The position numbers and the translations under genes are program-made. The notes below the pieces were generated by a model. That model saw nothing but the letters and a program-made list of their open reading frames with translations, ran no database searches and was not told where the DNA came from. 64,000 bases of DNA from Lichenibacterium dinghuense (GTDB lineage Bacteria; Pseudomonadota; Alphaproteobacteria; Rhizobiales; Beijerinckiaceae). Positions 45,094 to 55,192 of this stretch are shown here, piece by piece (the stretch's first letter is position 1; each line of letters starts with the position of its first letter). The stretch covers positions 310,001 through 374,000 of the forward strand of contig NZ_JAJLMN010000001.1 in NCBI RefSeq assembly GCF_021730615.1, written 5' to 3'.

Positions 45094-45504
45094 ATGCTGC
45101 GCATCCTCAACGTCCTCGCCGTGGCGGCGCTGATCGGGTCGGCGGTCTACGCCTATTCGGTCAAATACGAGACGATCCTGTACGGCGAGCAGATCATCAA
45201 GACGCGCCACCTCATCGCCCAGGAGCAGGACGGCATCGACAAGCTCGAGGCCGAATGGGCGATCCTGACGCGGCCGGACCGGCTGGCGTCGCTGGCCGAC
45301 CACGGTCTGAGCCTGCAGAAGCTGTCGCTCGACCAGATCGTCCAGCCGGCGGACCTGCCCGACCCGCCGCCCAAGGTCGACTCCATCGGCCGCAAGCTCG
45401 ACGCCCTCGGCCTCGGCGAGCCGACCGCGACCCCGTCGGGCGAACGCGCCGCCGGCGCGGCGGCCGGCGGCGCCACCCCCTCCTCCGCGACGCCCGCGAG
45501 GTAG
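45094..45504 (+). CDS. ftsL: Cell division protein FtsL
   Basis: A 136-residue bitopic membrane protein: a short cytoplasmic end, one membrane helix (about 5-22), and a periplasmic coiled coil (about 28-66; TRHLIAQEQDGIDKLEAEWAIL). RPDRLASLADHGLSLQ is the conserved FtsL segment. A disordered Ala/Pro tail follows. It forms the FtsQLB complex that activates septal peptidoglycan synthesis. Identity rests on place as much as sequence. Confidence 0.9.
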   Translation: MLRILNVLAVAALIGSAVYAYSVKYETILYGEQIIKTRHLIAQEQDGIDKLEAEWAILTRPDRLASLADHGLSLQKLSLDQIVQPADLPDPPPKVDSIGRKLDALGLGEPTATPSGERAAGAAAGGATPSSATPAR

Positions 45505-45511
45505 CGCCCGC

Positions 45512-47293
45512 ATGTCCGGCTTTCCCGACTCCCCCGCGCCGATCCTCCCGCGGGAGCCCGCCCGGCTCGGAGCTTTCGCGCGGGCCCGCGCCTTCGTGCG
45601 CGACGTGTGCTCGACGCGGCTCGACAAGAGCGGCTTCCGCCTGCGCCTGATCGCGCTCGCCTTCGTGGGCGTCTACGGCGCGATCGACTTCAAGCTCGCC
45701 AGGCTCGGCGTGTCCAAGGAGGCGCCGGCCAGCCTGAAGGCCGCCGCGTCAGACGCCGCCTCGGGCGCGCGCCCCGAGCTGCTCGACCGCAACGGCGGCG
45801 TGCTGGCGCAGGACGTCAGGACCATGTCGGTCTTCGCCGAGCCGCGCCGCCTGATCGACAAGGACGAGGCGGTGGAACTCCTCTCCGCCGTGCTGCCCGA
45901 CATCGACGCGACGGATCTCCGCAAGCGCCTCGGCTCGAAGAAGGGCTTCGTGTGGGTCAAGCGCGGCGTCACCGACAAGCAGCAGGCGGAGGTGTTCCGC
46001 TTGGGGCTCCCCGGCGTCGGCTTCATCCCCGAGAACAAGCGCATCTACCCGAACGGGCCCGTCGGCGCCCACGTGCTCGGCTTCACCAACACCGACAACC
46101 AGGGCATCGCCGGCATCGAGAAGTGGGTCGACAACCAGGGCCTCGGCGACCTCAAGGGCGCCGGCTTCGACGTCACCCCGCAGGACCTGAAGCCGATCGC
46201 GCTGTCGCTCGACACTAAGGCCACCTACGCGGTGCGCGACGAGCTCGCCAAGGGCATCGAGCACTTCAAGGCGCAGGCGGGCTCGGCCGCCATCATGGAC
46301 GTCAACACGGGCGAGATGATCGCCTACGTGTCGCTGCCCGACTACGACCCCAACAACCCGGTCGACGCGCTGAAGCCCGACCACATCAACCGGCTCAACG
46401 TCGGCACCTACGAGATGGGCTCGACCTTCAAGGCCATCTCGATCGCTATGGCGCTGGAGTCGAACAAGTTCACGCTGCATTCCAGCGTGGACGCGCGCGA
46501 CAACCTGCGCTACGGCCGTTTCACCATCCACGACTTCCACGCGACGCACCGCGTGCTGACCGTGCCCGAGGTCTTCGTCCACTCGTCCAACATCGGCACG
46601 GCCAAGATGGTCATGGCCGTGGGCGTCGAGGGCCACAAGGCGTTCCTGCGCAAGATGGGCCAGCTGTCCCGCCTGCAGACCGAGCTGCCCGAGACCGCCA
46701 TGCCGCAGATCCCGCCGCATTGGGGCGAGCTGAACTCCATGACGATCGCCTTCGGCCAGGGCCTCAACGTCACCCCGCTCCAGGCCATCATGGCGGTGGG
46801 GGCGCTGGCCAACGGCGGCTACGAGATCACGCCCACCTTCCTCAAGCGCGACAAGCCGGACTTCCGCGACGAGGCGCAGCGCGTGATCCGCCCGGAGGTG
46901 TCGGAGGAGCTGCGCTACATCATGCGGCTGAACGCGACGATCGGGTCGGCCAAGAAGATCGACATCCCCGGCTATTTCGCGGGCGGCAAGACCGGTACGG
47001 CCGACAAGCTGATCCACGGCCACTACTCGTCCGACCGGGTCAACACGACCTTTATGTCGGTGGTGCCGGCCGACAAGCCCAAATACCTGTTCTTCGTGAT
47101 GATGGAGGACCCGCAGGCCGCCGAGGGCACCTACGGCTACCACACCGCCGCCTGGAACTCCGGCGACGTGTGCGGCAAGATCATGGAGCGCGTGGCGCCG
47201 CTGCTGAACCTGCCGCCCAACCTCAACCTGCCCACCAACCCGTTCCCGACAGTCGCCAAGCTCGGCATCGGCATGGACTCGGTGCTGCGATGA
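45512..47293 (+). CDS. ftsI: Septal peptidoglycan transpeptidase FtsI (PBP3)
   Basis: A 593-residue class B penicillin-binding protein. It has a cytoplasmic N-terminus, one membrane helix (about 45-62), a pedestal domain (RPELLDRNGGVLA onward) and the transpeptidase domain. Catalytic motifs are Ser304-T-F-Lys307, SSN in VHSSNIGTAK, and KTGT starting at Lys493. It crosslinks septal peptidoglycan with FtsW. The stop overlaps the murE start (ATGA). Confidence 0.96.
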   Translation: MSGFPDSPAPILPREPARLGAFARARAFVRDVCSTRLDKSGFRLRLIALAFVGVYGAIDFKLARLGVSKEAPASLKAAASDAASGARPELLDRNGGVLAQDVRTMSVFAEPRRLIDKDEAVELLSAVLPDIDATDLRKRLGSKKGFVWVKRGVTDKQQAEVFRLGLPGVGFIPENKRIYPNGPVGAHVLGFTNTDNQGIAGIEKWVDNQGLGDLKGAGFDVTPQDLKPIALSLDTKATYAVRDELAKGIEHFKAQAGSAAIMDVNTGEMIAYVSLPDYDPNNPVDALKPDHINRLNVGTYEMGSTFKAISIAMALESNKFTLHSSVDARDNLRYGRFTIHDFHATHRVLTVPEVFVHSSNIGTAKMVMAVGVEGHKAFLRKMGQLSRLQTELPETAMPQIPPHWGELNSMTIAFGQGLNVTPLQAIMAVGALANGGYEITPTFLKRDKPDFRDEAQRVIRPEVSEELRYIMRLNATIGSAKKIDIPGYFAGGKTGTADKLIHGHYSSDRVNTTFMSVVPADKPKYLFFVMMEDPQAAEGTYGYHTAAWNSGDVCGKIMERVAPLLNLPPNLNLPTNPFPTVAKLGIGMDSVLR

Positions 47294-48735
47294 CGCTGGG
47301 CGAACTGCTGCCGGGCGCCGTCGCAGAGTGCGATCGGGGCATCGCGGTGTCGGGCCTCACGGCGGACAGCCGCGCCGTCGCGCCCGGCTTCGCCTTCTTC
47401 GCCGTGCCCGGCGCCAAGGGCGACGGCGTGGCCTACGCGGCCGCGGCCGCGGCGGCGGGGGCCGTCGCGGTCGTGTCCGAGCGTCCGCCCGAGGGCCTGC
47501 CGGACGGCGTCGCGTCGGTCGTCGTGCCGGACGCGCGGCGCGCGCTCAGCGCCGCCGCGGCGCGCGTCCACCCGGCCCAGCCCGGCACGGTGGTGGCGGT
47601 GACGGGCACGAGCGGCAAGACCTCGGTGGCGGCCTTCGTGCGGCAGATCTGGGCCGCGGCGGGCCTCAGGGCCGCCTCGATGGGCACGCTCGGCGTGGTC
47701 GCGCCGGACGGCGCCGTCTACGGCTCGCTCACGACGCCCGACCCCATCACGCTGCACCGCGACCTCGACCGCCTCGCCCGGGACGGCGTCACCCACCTGG
47801 CCCTCGAAGCCTCCTCGCACGGGCTCGACCAGCACCGGCTCGACGGCGCGCGCCTCGCGGCCGGCGCCTTCACCAACCTGTCGCGCGACCACCTCGACTA
47901 TCACCCAAACGTCGAGCACTACCTCGCCGCCAAGCTTCGCCTGTTCACCGACCTGCTCGCGCCCGGCCGCCCCGCTGTGGTGGACGCGGACGGACAGGTC
48001 GCGGAGCGCGTCGTCGCGGCGGCCCGCGCCCGCGGCCTCGACGTGCTGACCGTCGGCCGGGCGGGGACGAGCATCCGCCTCCTGTCGGCCGAGCCCGACG
48101 GCTTCGCGACCCGCATGGTCCTGCGCCACGCGGACCGCGAGCGCACCCTCCGCCTGCCCCTCGCCGGCGCCTTCCAGGTGTCGAACGCCCTCGTCGCGGC
48201 GGGCCTCTGCATCGCCACCGGCACGGCGCCCGCCGCCGCCTTCGCGGCCCTCGAAGGGCTCGCCGGCGCGCCCGGCCGGCTGGAGCGCGTGGGCACGCGC
48301 CGGGGGGCGCCGGTCGTCGTCGACTACGCCCACAAGCCCGACGCGCTGGAGAAGGTCCTCGCCACCATGCGCCCCTACGCGCCGGGGCGGCTCGTCGTGG
48401 TGTTCGGCTGCGGCGGCGACCGCGACGCCGGCAAGCGGCCGATCATGGGCGCGATCGCGGCGCGGCTCGCCGACGTGGTCGTCGTCACCGACGACAACCC
48501 GCGCTCCGAGGAGCCCGCCGCGATCCGCTCCGCCATCCTCGCGGGCGCGCCCGGCGCGGCCGAGATCGGCGACCGCGCCGCCGCCATCGCCCACGCGGTC
48601 GCGCTGCTCGGCCCCGGCGACGCCCTGGTGGTCGCCGGCAAGGGGCACGAGACCGGGCAGACGGCGCGCGGCGTCACCCTGCCCTTCTCCGACGCCGCGG
48701 CGGTCGCCGAGGCCATCGCGAGGCTGGACCCATGA
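47290..48735 (+). CDS. murE: UDP-MurNAc-tripeptide synthetase
   Basis: A 481-residue Mur ligase adding the third amino acid to UDP-MurNAc-L-Ala-D-Glu. The ATP loop is GTSGKTS (about 105-111; most relatives have Asn in place of the first Ser), with ALEASSHGLDQHR and the domain-3 FGCGGDRDAGKRP. DNPR at 402-405 marks selection of meso-diaminopimelate. It overlaps ftsI and murF by 4 bases each. Confidence 0.96.
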   Translation: MTLGELLPGAVAECDRGIAVSGLTADSRAVAPGFAFFAVPGAKGDGVAYAAAAAAAGAVAVVSERPPEGLPDGVASVVVPDARRALSAAAARVHPAQPGTVVAVTGTSGKTSVAAFVRQIWAAAGLRAASMGTLGVVAPDGAVYGSLTTPDPITLHRDLDRLARDGVTHLALEASSHGLDQHRLDGARLAAGAFTNLSRDHLDYHPNVEHYLAAKLRLFTDLLAPGRPAVVDADGQVAERVVAAARARGLDVLTVGRAGTSIRLLSAEPDGFATRMVLRHADRERTLRLPLAGAFQVSNALVAAGLCIATGTAPAAAFAALEGLAGAPGRLERVGTRRGAPVVVDYAHKPDALEKVLATMRPYAPGRLVVVFGCGGDRDAGKRPIMGAIAARLADVVVVTDDNPRSEEPAAIRSAILAGAPGAAEIGDRAAAIAHAVALLGPGDALVVAGKGHETGQTARGVTLPFSDAAAVAEAIARLDP

Positions 48736-50174
48736 ACGACGCACCCCTCTGGTCCGGTCTCGGCTTGGTCGCCGCGCTCGACGCCCGCGTGAGCGGGACG
48801 CCGCCGCTGGGCGGCGTCACCGGCGTGTCGATCGACACCCGCAGCCTGAAGCCGGGCGAGCTCTACGTCGCCATCCGCGGCGACCTGCACGACGGCCACG
48901 ACTTCGTCGCCCAGGCCTTCGCGGCCGGCGCCGCCGCGGCCGTGGTCGACGAGGCCCACGCGCCCGGCCTGCGGCGGTCGCTCGGGGACCTGCCCTGCCT
49001 CTACGTCGTCGAGGACGCCCTGCGCGCCCTGGAGCGCCTCGGGGCCGCCGCCCGCGCCCGCTCGAAGGCGCGGGTCGTCGCCGTCACGGGTTCGGTCGGC
49101 AAGACCACCGTGAAGGAGATGCTGCGCCTCGTCCTGTCGGACGCCGGGCCGACCCACGCCTCGGCGGCCTCCTTCAACAATCACTGGGGCGTGCCCCTCA
49201 CCCTCGCGCGCCTGCCGGCGGAGGCGCGCTACGGCGTGTTCGAGGTCGGCATGAACCATCCGGGCGAGATCACGCCGCTGGTCGCCCTCGTGCGCCCGGA
49301 CATCGCCGTGGTCACCACGGTGGCGGCGGCCCACCTGGAGCATTTCGCGAGCGTCGACGAGATCGCCGACGCCAAGGCGGAGATCTTCTCCGGCCTCGTC
49401 CAGGGCGGCCTCGCCGTGATCAACCGCGACATCGACACCTACGGCCGCCTGCGCGCCGCCGCCGAAGCCTCGCCGGCCGGCCGCATCCTCACCTTCGGCG
49501 AGCACCCCGAGGCGGACGCCCGCCTGGAAAGCTTCGCGCCGACGCCCGACGGCGTCGAGGCCCGCGCGCGCGTGCTCGGCCGGCGGGTGGACTTCCGGCT
49601 CGGCGCCCCCGGCCGCCACCTCGCCGTCAACGCGCTGGCGGTGCTGCTGGCCGCGCACGCCGCCGGCCTCGACCTCGACGGCGCGGCGGACCCGCTCGCG
49701 CGCTTCACCGTCGGCCAGGGCCGCGGCGCCCGCGTGACGCTGCGGCTGCCGGGCGGCGACGCGACGCTGATCGACGAGAGCTACAACGCCAACCCCACCT
49801 CCATGCGGGCCGCCTTGGCGGTCCTGGCCGCGGCGGCGCCCGCCGGCGAGGGACGCCGCGTCGCCGTGATCGGCGACATGCGCGAGCTCGGCACGGACGC
49901 CGAGCGCCTCCACGCCGAGCTCCTGCCCGACCTCGAGGCGGCGCGGGTCGACCTCGTCTTCGCCGCCGGGCCGCTCAGTCACGCGCTGTTCAGCCGCCTG
50001 CCCGCGGAGATGAGAGGCTTGTGGGGGGACACCGCCGCGGCTATCGAGGGCCCCCTCGCGGACGGCATCCGGGCCGGCGACGTCGTGATGGTGAAGGGCT
50101 CCAACGGGAGCCGGATGGGGCCGCTCGTCGCCGCCCTGAAGGACCGGTTCCGCCCCACCCCGGCGGGACGCTGA
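48732..50174 (+). CDS. murF: UDP-MurNAc-tripeptide-D-Ala-D-Ala ligase
   Basis: A 480-residue Mur ligase that adds D-Ala-D-Ala to complete the UDP-MurNAc-pentapeptide. It has SIDTRSLKPGELYVAI in the N-terminal domain, the ATP loop VTGSVGKTTVKE, FNNHWGVPLTLARLP, EVGMNHPGEI and DESYNANPTSMRAAL, all typical. The start overlaps the murE stop. mraY follows after 15 bases. Confidence 0.96.
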   Translation: MNDAPLWSGLGLVAALDARVSGTPPLGGVTGVSIDTRSLKPGELYVAIRGDLHDGHDFVAQAFAAGAAAAVVDEAHAPGLRRSLGDLPCLYVVEDALRALERLGAAARARSKARVVAVTGSVGKTTVKEMLRLVLSDAGPTHASAASFNNHWGVPLTLARLPAEARYGVFEVGMNHPGEITPLVALVRPDIAVVTTVAAAHLEHFASVDEIADAKAEIFSGLVQGGLAVINRDIDTYGRLRAAAEASPAGRILTFGEHPEADARLESFAPTPDGVEARARVLGRRVDFRLGAPGRHLAVNALAVLLAAHAAGLDLDGAADPLARFTVGQGRGARVTLRLPGGDATLIDESYNANPTSMRAALAVLAAAAPAGEGRRVAVIGDMRELGTDAERLHAELLPDLEAARVDLVFAAGPLSHALFSRLPAEMRGLWGDTAAAIEGPLADGIRAGDVVMVKGSNGSRMGPLVAALKDRFRPTPAGR

Positions 50175-50189
50175 GGACATCGGACATCC

Positions 50190-51266
50190 ATGCTGACCTG
50201 GCTCACCGAACTGTCCCCCTATTTCAGCCCGCTGAACCTGTTCCGGTACCTGACCTTCCGCACCATCGGGGCCACCGCCACGGCCGCGCTCTTCGTGTTC
50301 TTCTTCGGCCCGGCCATCATCGCGGCGCTGCGCATCAAGCAGGGCAAGGGCCAGCCGATCCGCACGGACGGCCCGGACCACCTGAAGAAGCGCGGCACGC
50401 CCACCATGGGCGGGCTGATGATCCTGTCGGGCCTCGTCGTGTCGACCCTGCTCTGGGCCAACCTGCGCAGCCCCTACGTGTGGATCGTGCTGCTGGTCAC
50501 GCTCGGCTTCGGCATGATCGGCTTCTACGACGACTACCTCAAGGTGACGAAGCAGAGCCACGCGGGCTTCGCCGGCCGCGCCCGGCTGGCCCTGGAGGCG
50601 CTGATCGCCCTCGTGGCCTGCTGGGCCATGACGGCGGTGGGGCCGTCCTCCACCACGGCCCTGTACCTCCCCTTCATCAACGGCATCGTGATCGACTTCG
50701 GGCTGTTCTTCATCGCCTTCGGGGCCTTCATCATCGTCGGCTTCGGCAATGCCGTGAACCTGACCGACGGCCTCGACGGCCTCGCGATCGTGCCCGTGAT
50801 GATCGCGACGGGGACCTTCGGCGTCATCGCCTACTGCACCGGCAACCTGCTCTACGCCTCCTACCTCGGCATCCACCACGTGCCGCAGACGGGCGACCTC
50901 CTCGTCATCGCGGGCGCTGTGGCGGGGGCCGGCATGGGCTTCCTGTGGTTCAACGCGCCGCCGGCGCAGATCTTCATGGGCGACACGGGTTCGCTCGCCC
51001 TCGGCGGCCTGATCAGCACCGTGGCGGTCATCATCAAGCACGAGATCGTGCTGCTGATCGTCGGCGGGGTCTTCGTCGTCGAAGCCCTGTCGGTGATCGT
51101 CCAGGTCGGCTCCTTCAAGCTGACCGGTAAGCGGGTGTTCCGCATGGCGCCGATCCACCACCATTTCGAGAAGCTCGGCTGGTCCGAGCCGCAGATCGTG
51201 ATGCGCTTCTGGATCATCTCCTTCGTGCTGGCCCTGCTCGGCCTGTCGACCCTCAAGGTGCGCTGA
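50190..51266 (+). CDS. mraY: Phospho-N-acetylmuramoyl-pentapeptide transferase
   Basis: A 358-residue polytopic enzyme with ten membrane helices. It moves phospho-MurNAc-pentapeptide to undecaprenyl phosphate, making lipid I at the inner membrane. Catalytic-side motifs are [32 protein letters not shown] and the [12 protein letters not shown] loop. Length is standard. It ends 4 bases before murD. Confidence 0.97.
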   Translation: MLTWLTELSPYFSPLNLFRYLTFRTIGATATAALFVFFFGPAIIAALRIKQGKGQPIRTDGPDHLKKRGTPTMGGLMILSGLVVSTLLWANLRSPYVWIVLLVTLGFGMIGFYDDYLKVTKQSHAGFAGRARLALEALIALVACWAMTAVGPSSTTALYLPFINGIVIDFGLFFIAFGAFIIVGFGNAVNLTDGLDGLAIVPVMIATGTFGVIAYCTGNLLYASYLGIHHVPQTGDLLVIAGAVAGAGMGFLWFNAPPAQIFMGDTGSLALGGLISTVAVIIKHEIVLLIVGGVFVVEALSVIVQVGSFKLTGKRVFRMAPIHHHFEKLGWSEPQIVMRFWIISFVLALLGLSTLKVR

Positions 51267-51270
51267 TCCC

Positions 51271-52692
51271 ATGACGCCCGTCACGCATTGCGCCGGGCGC
51301 ACCCTGGCGCTGTTCGGCCTCGGCGGCTCCGGCCTCGCCACCGCGGACGCGCTGCGCGCCGGCGGCGCCCGCGTGATCGCCTGGGACGACGCGGAAGCGG
51401 CGCGGGCCAGGGCGGCCGCGGCCGGGCAAGAGGTCGCGGACCTGCGCGGGATCGACTGGGGCGGCGTCGCCTCGCTGGTGCTCACCCCCGGCGTGCCGCT
51501 GACCCACCCCGAGCCGCACTGGTCGGCGAAGCTCGCGCGCGCCGCGGGCGTCGAGATCGTCGGCGACGTCGAGCTGTTCTGCCGGGAGCGCGCGAAGATC
51601 GCGCCGGACGCGCCGCTCGTCGCGATCACGGGCACCAACGGCAAGTCCACCACCACGGCCCTCACCGCGCACCTGTTCCGCTCGGCGGGCCGGGACGTGC
51701 AGATGGGGGGCAACATCGGCACGGCCGTGCTGGCGCTGGAGCCGCCCGCGCCGGGCCGCATCCACGTCCTGGAGGTGTCGTCCTACCAGATCGACCTCGC
51801 GCCTAGCCTCGCGCCGACGGTCGGCATGCTGCTGAACCTCAGCCTCGACCACATCGACCGCCACGGCACCTTCGAGAACTACGCGGCCGTGAAGGAGCGA
51901 CTGATCGCGCGCTCGGACTGGTCGCTCACCGGCGTCGACGACCCGGCCTCGGCGGCGGTCTTCGAGCGCGCGGTGGAGCGCGAGATGCGGCTCCACGCGC
52001 GCGGCCACGGCCCCGCCGGCCGCCACTATCCGGTGTCGGTGCGGCAGGACCTGCCGACCGGCGTGTCGCTGTCGGCCGGCCACATGGTGCTGATGCGGCC
52101 CTACGAGGGGAGCGAGCGCATCCTCGGCGGCACGGACGGCATCGCCACGCTGCGCGGCCTCCACAACGCGCAGAACGCCTGCTTCGCCGCGGCCTGCGCG
52201 GACCTGCTCGGGCTCCGGGGCGCCGACGCCCACGTGATCCAGAGCGGTCTCAACAGCTTCGGCGGCCTGCCTCACCGGATGGAGGAGGTCGGCCGGATCG
52301 GCGACGTGGTCTTCATCAACGACTCGAAGGCCACCAACGCGGATTCGGCCGAGAAGGCGCTCCTGTGCTTCCCGCGCGTCCACTGGATCCTCGGCGGCGT
52401 GCCGAAGGCGGGCGGCATCGAGGCGCTGGCCCCGCTCTTCGACCGCGTCGCGCGCGCCTACCTGATCGGCGAGGCGGCGGACGCCTTCGCGTCGACGCTG
52501 CGCGGCCGCGTGCTCAGCCGCCGCTGCGGCACGCTGGAGCGGGCGGTCGCCGCGGCGGCCGAGGACGCCCGGCAAGCTTCCGGTAACCAAACCGTGCTGT
52601 TCTCCCCTGCCTGCGCCTCCTTCGACCAGTTCCGGAACTTCGAGGCGCGGGGCGACGCCTTTCGGGCGCTCGTTCAGAAATCGAAGATCTGA
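51271..52692 (+). CDS. murD: UDP-MurNAc-L-alanine:D-glutamate ligase
   Basis: A 473-residue Mur ligase that adds D-glutamate. It opens with a Rossmann-like LALFGLGGSGLATADAL and has the ATP loop ITGTNGKSTTTAL, EVSSYQIDL, GLPHRMEEV and INDSKATNADSAEKAL. The end FSPACASFDQFRNFEARGDAF is the usual family C-terminus. A long inverted repeat separates it from ftsW, the largest break in the cluster before ddl. Confidence 0.96.
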   Translation: MTPVTHCAGRTLALFGLGGSGLATADALRAGGARVIAWDDAEAARARAAAAGQEVADLRGIDWGGVASLVLTPGVPLTHPEPHWSAKLARAAGVEIVGDVELFCRERAKIAPDAPLVAITGTNGKSTTTALTAHLFRSAGRDVQMGGNIGTAVLALEPPAPGRIHVLEVSSYQIDLAPSLAPTVGMLLNLSLDHIDRHGTFENYAAVKERLIARSDWSLTGVDDPASAAVFERAVEREMRLHARGHGPAGRHYPVSVRQDLPTGVSLSAGHMVLMRPYEGSERILGGTDGIATLRGLHNAQNACFAAACADLLGLRGADAHVIQSGLNSFGGLPHRMEEVGRIGDVVFINDSKATNADSAEKALLCFPRVHWILGGVPKAGGIEALAPLFDRVARAYLIGEAADAFASTLRGRVLSRRCGTLERAVAAAAEDARQASGNQTVLFSPACASFDQFRNFEARGDAFRALVQKSKI

Positions 52693-52727
52693 CGCATTCA
52701 CGGCCGGCCACGGTGTCCGTCTTCACC

Positions 52728-52850
52728 CTCCCTCATCCTGAGCAGGGGCCGGAGGCCCCGTGTCGAAGGACGCAGGGGCCCTCCGCAGGCGCGGCGAGGT
52801 GCTGCCTCCTTCGACACGGGGCGCTCCGCGCCCTGCTCAGGGTGAGGGAG
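52728..52850. repeat. Long imperfect inverted repeat in the murD-ftsW spacer
   Basis: The outer arms are CTCCCTCATCCTGAGCAGGG (52728-52747) and CCCTGCTCAGGGTGAGGGAG (52831-52850), complementary but for one base. The inner arms CCCCGTGTCGAAGGA (52756-52770) and TCCTTCGACACGGGG (52807-52821) are perfect. Small GC-rich loops separate inner and outer arms. It resembles repetitive extragenic palindromes known in Hyphomicrobiales (TCATCCTGAG...TCGAAGGA type), here as two copies head to head. Confidence 0.8.
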
Positions 52851-52897
52851 AGAAGGATGGACGCCTCCCCACCGGCGCGCTTTGGCAGGAGCCCCGC

Positions 52898-54073
52898 ATG
52901 ATCTCGCGCGCCGAACGCTCAATCTTCGCAGACTGGTGGTGGACGGTCGACCGCTGGCTCCTCGCCGCCATCGGCCTCCTCATCGTGCTCGGCATCGTGC
53001 TCACCATGGCGGGCAGCCCGCCCGTGGCCGAGCGGCTGGGCCTCTCGACCTTCTTCTTCGTCCATCACCAGGTCATGTTCCTGGTGCCCTCCGTCTGCCT
53101 GATGCTGGCGACCTCGTTCCTCGCCCCGCGCGACGTGCGGCGCGCCGGGCTCGTGGTCTACCTCGGCGGCCTGGCGCTGATCGCCTGCGCGCTGATGTTC
53201 GGCCACGAGGTGAAGGGCGCGCGCCGCTGGATCTTCGGCATCCAGCCGTCCGAGTTCGTGAAGCCCGCCTTCGTGATCATCGCCGCCTGGGCGTTCTCGG
53301 AGGGGGCGCGGCGCCGCGACGTGCCGGGCAACCTCATCGCGCTCGCCCTGCTGCCGCTCACCATCGTGCCGCTGATCCTCCAGCCCGACTTCGGGCAGAC
53401 CATGCTGATCTCGCTCGTCTGGGCGGCGCTGTTCTTCATGGCCGGGCTGCACTGGTTCTGGGTCGGCGGCATCGGCGGCATGGGCGCTTTCAGCGTGGTG
53501 GTGGCCTACAAGTTCGTGCCCCACGTGCGCGACCGCATCACCCACTTCCTCGATCCGTCGAACGGCCCCGGCGCGTCCGACACGTTCCAGGTCGACACGG
53601 CCGTGGAAAGCTTCGTGTCGGGCGGCTGGCTCGGCAAGGGCCCGGGCGAGGGCACGGTGAAGCGCGTCCTGCCCGACGCCCACACGGACTTCATCTTCGC
53701 CGTCACGGGCGAGGAGTTCGGCCTGCTGTTCTGCATGTTCCTGGCCGGCGTCTTCGCCTTCATCGTGCTGCGCGGTCTGCTCCTGTCGTCGCGCAACGAC
53801 GATCCCTTCTGCCGCTTCGCCACCGCGGGACTCGTGATCCTGTTCGGCATCCAGAGCTGCATCAACATGTCGGTGAACCTGCACCTCATGCCCGCCAAGG
53901 GCATGACGCTGCCCTTCATCTCCTACGGCGGCTCGTCGATGATCTCGCTGGCGCTCGCCATGGGGTTCCTGATCGCCGTGACGCGCAAGCGCCCCCGCGC
54001 CGCCGTGATGGACCCGGTGCCCTACCGCCGCGGCGAGGAGCCGGACGGCGCCTACGGATCGGAGGCGGCGTGA
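52898..54073 (+). CDS. ftsW: Septal peptidoglycan polymerase FtsW
   Basis: A 391-residue SEDS glycosyltransferase with ten membrane helices, which polymerises lipid II at the septum with FtsI. Typical segments are GARRWIFGIQPSEFVKPAFVI, LQPDFGQTM, GPGEGTVKRVLPDAHTDFIFAV (with the catalytic-loop Asp) and PFISYGGSSM near the end. AGGAG precedes ATG 52898; longer frames run into the repeat and are not real. The stop overlaps the GTG of murG. Confidence 0.95.
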   Translation: MISRAERSIFADWWWTVDRWLLAAIGLLIVLGIVLTMAGSPPVAERLGLSTFFFVHHQVMFLVPSVCLMLATSFLAPRDVRRAGLVVYLGGLALIACALMFGHEVKGARRWIFGIQPSEFVKPAFVIIAAWAFSEGARRRDVPGNLIALALLPLTIVPLILQPDFGQTMLISLVWAALFFMAGLHWFWVGGIGGMGAFSVVVAYKFVPHVRDRITHFLDPSNGPGASDTFQVDTAVESFVSGGWLGKGPGEGTVKRVLPDAHTDFIFAVTGEEFGLLFCMFLAGVFAFIVLRGLLLSSRNDDPFCRFATAGLVILFGIQSCINMSVNLHLMPAKGMTLPFISYGGSSMISLALAMGFLIAVTRKRPRAAVMDPVPYRRGEEPDGAYGSEAA

Positions 54074-55185
54074 GCCCCTTGGACAGCCCCGTCCTCCTCG
54101 CCGCCGGCGGCACCGGCGGCCACCTGTTCCCGGCGGAAGCGCTGGCCCGCGCCCTGGCGGCCCGCGGCGTCGCGGTCGAGCTGATGACCGACGACCGCGC
54201 CCTGCGGTACGGGGTCGACTTCCCGGCGCGGGCGCTGCACGCCGTGCCGTCCGCGACCCCGCGCAACGGCTCGCCTGTCGCCAAGGCCGCCGCCGCCGGG
54301 CAGCTGTCGCGCGGCGTGCTGGCGGCGTGGCGCACCATCGGCCGCATCCGCCCCTCGGTCGTGGTCGGCTTCGGCGGCTACCCCACCGTGCCGCCCATCG
54401 TGGCGGCCTCGATCCGCGCCGTGCCGATCGTGCTGCACGAGCAGAACGCCGTGATGGGCAAGGCCAACCGCTTCGTGGCCAACCGCGCGGCGCGCATCGC
54501 CACCGGCTTCCCCGAGCTCGGCAAGGTGCCGGACGCCGTGGCCCGCAAGGCGAGCTTCACCGGCAACCCGGTGCGCCCGGCGGTAGTCGAGGCGTCGCAC
54601 CGCGCCATGCCGGACCTCGCGCCCGGCGGGACCGTGTCGCTGCTCGTCACCGGCGGCTCGCAGGGCGCCCGCGTGATGTCCGACATCGTGCCGGCCGCGG
54701 TCGCCCTGCTCGACGCCGGCGAGCGCGCCCGCCTCCACATCGTCCAGCAGGCGCGCGGCGAGGACGAGGCCCGCGTGCGCGACGCCTACGCGGCGCTGGG
54801 CCAGGCGGCCGACATCCAGCCCTTCTTCGCGGACCTGCCGGCCCGCATGGCGGCGGCCCACCTCGTCGTGGCCCGCGCCGGCGCCTCCACGGTCAGCGAG
54901 CTCGCCGTGATCGGGCGCGGCGCCATCCTCGTGCCCTTCCCCCACGCGCTCGACCAGGACCAGGCCTCCAACGCCGCCGTGCTCAAGGCCAGCGGGGCCG
55001 CCACGGTCCGCGATCAGTCCGCCTTCACGCCCGAATGGCTTGCGGAAGAGCTCAGGCGCGTGTTGAACGACCCCGCGGAACTGCTGGTGCGCGCCGACGC
55101 GGCGCGGCACGGCGGCCGCCCGGACGCCGCCGAGCGCCTGGCCGACCTCGTCCTCGCCGTGGCGGAGGGCAGAACTCAAGGTTGA
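54070..55185 (+). CDS. murG: UDP-GlcNAc transferase MurG
   Basis: A 371-residue GT28 enzyme that adds GlcNAc to lipid I, making lipid II on the inner face of the membrane. Motifs are [53 protein letters not shown] and [12 protein letters not shown]. It starts at GTG 54070, overlapping the ftsW stop, with GGAGG just upstream. murC follows after 7 bases. Confidence 0.96.
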   Translation: MSPLDSPVLLAAGGTGGHLFPAEALARALAARGVAVELMTDDRALRYGVDFPARALHAVPSATPRNGSPVAKAAAAGQLSRGVLAAWRTIGRIRPSVVVGFGGYPTVPPIVAASIRAVPIVLHEQNAVMGKANRFVANRAARIATGFPELGKVPDAVARKASFTGNPVRPAVVEASHRAMPDLAPGGTVSLLVTGGSQGARVMSDIVPAAVALLDAGERARLHIVQQARGEDEARVRDAYAALGQAADIQPFFADLPARMAAAHLVVARAGASTVSELAVIGRGAILVPFPHALDQDQASNAAVLKASGAATVRDQSAFTPEWLAEELRRVLNDPAELLVRADAARHGGRPDAAERLADLVLAVAEGRTQG

Positions 55186-55192
55186 CACACGC

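Noticed and set aside
48375-51761. A minus-strand open frame of more than 1100 codons antisense to murE, murF and mraY
   Set aside because: In very GC-rich DNA the strand opposite real genes has few stops. The translation is a low-complexity Arg/Gly/Ala/His/Asp mixture without domains, and the plus-strand genes are certain.
52728-52850. The inverted repeat before ftsW as an insertion sequence end or integron site
   Set aside because: No transposase or integrase gene and no target duplication are visible; the arms fit an extragenic palindrome better.
52760-52897. A 46-residue N-terminal extension of FtsW
   Set aside because: It is encoded inside the inverted-repeat element and has no ribosome site; the ATG at 52898 has AGGAG and matches the family start.
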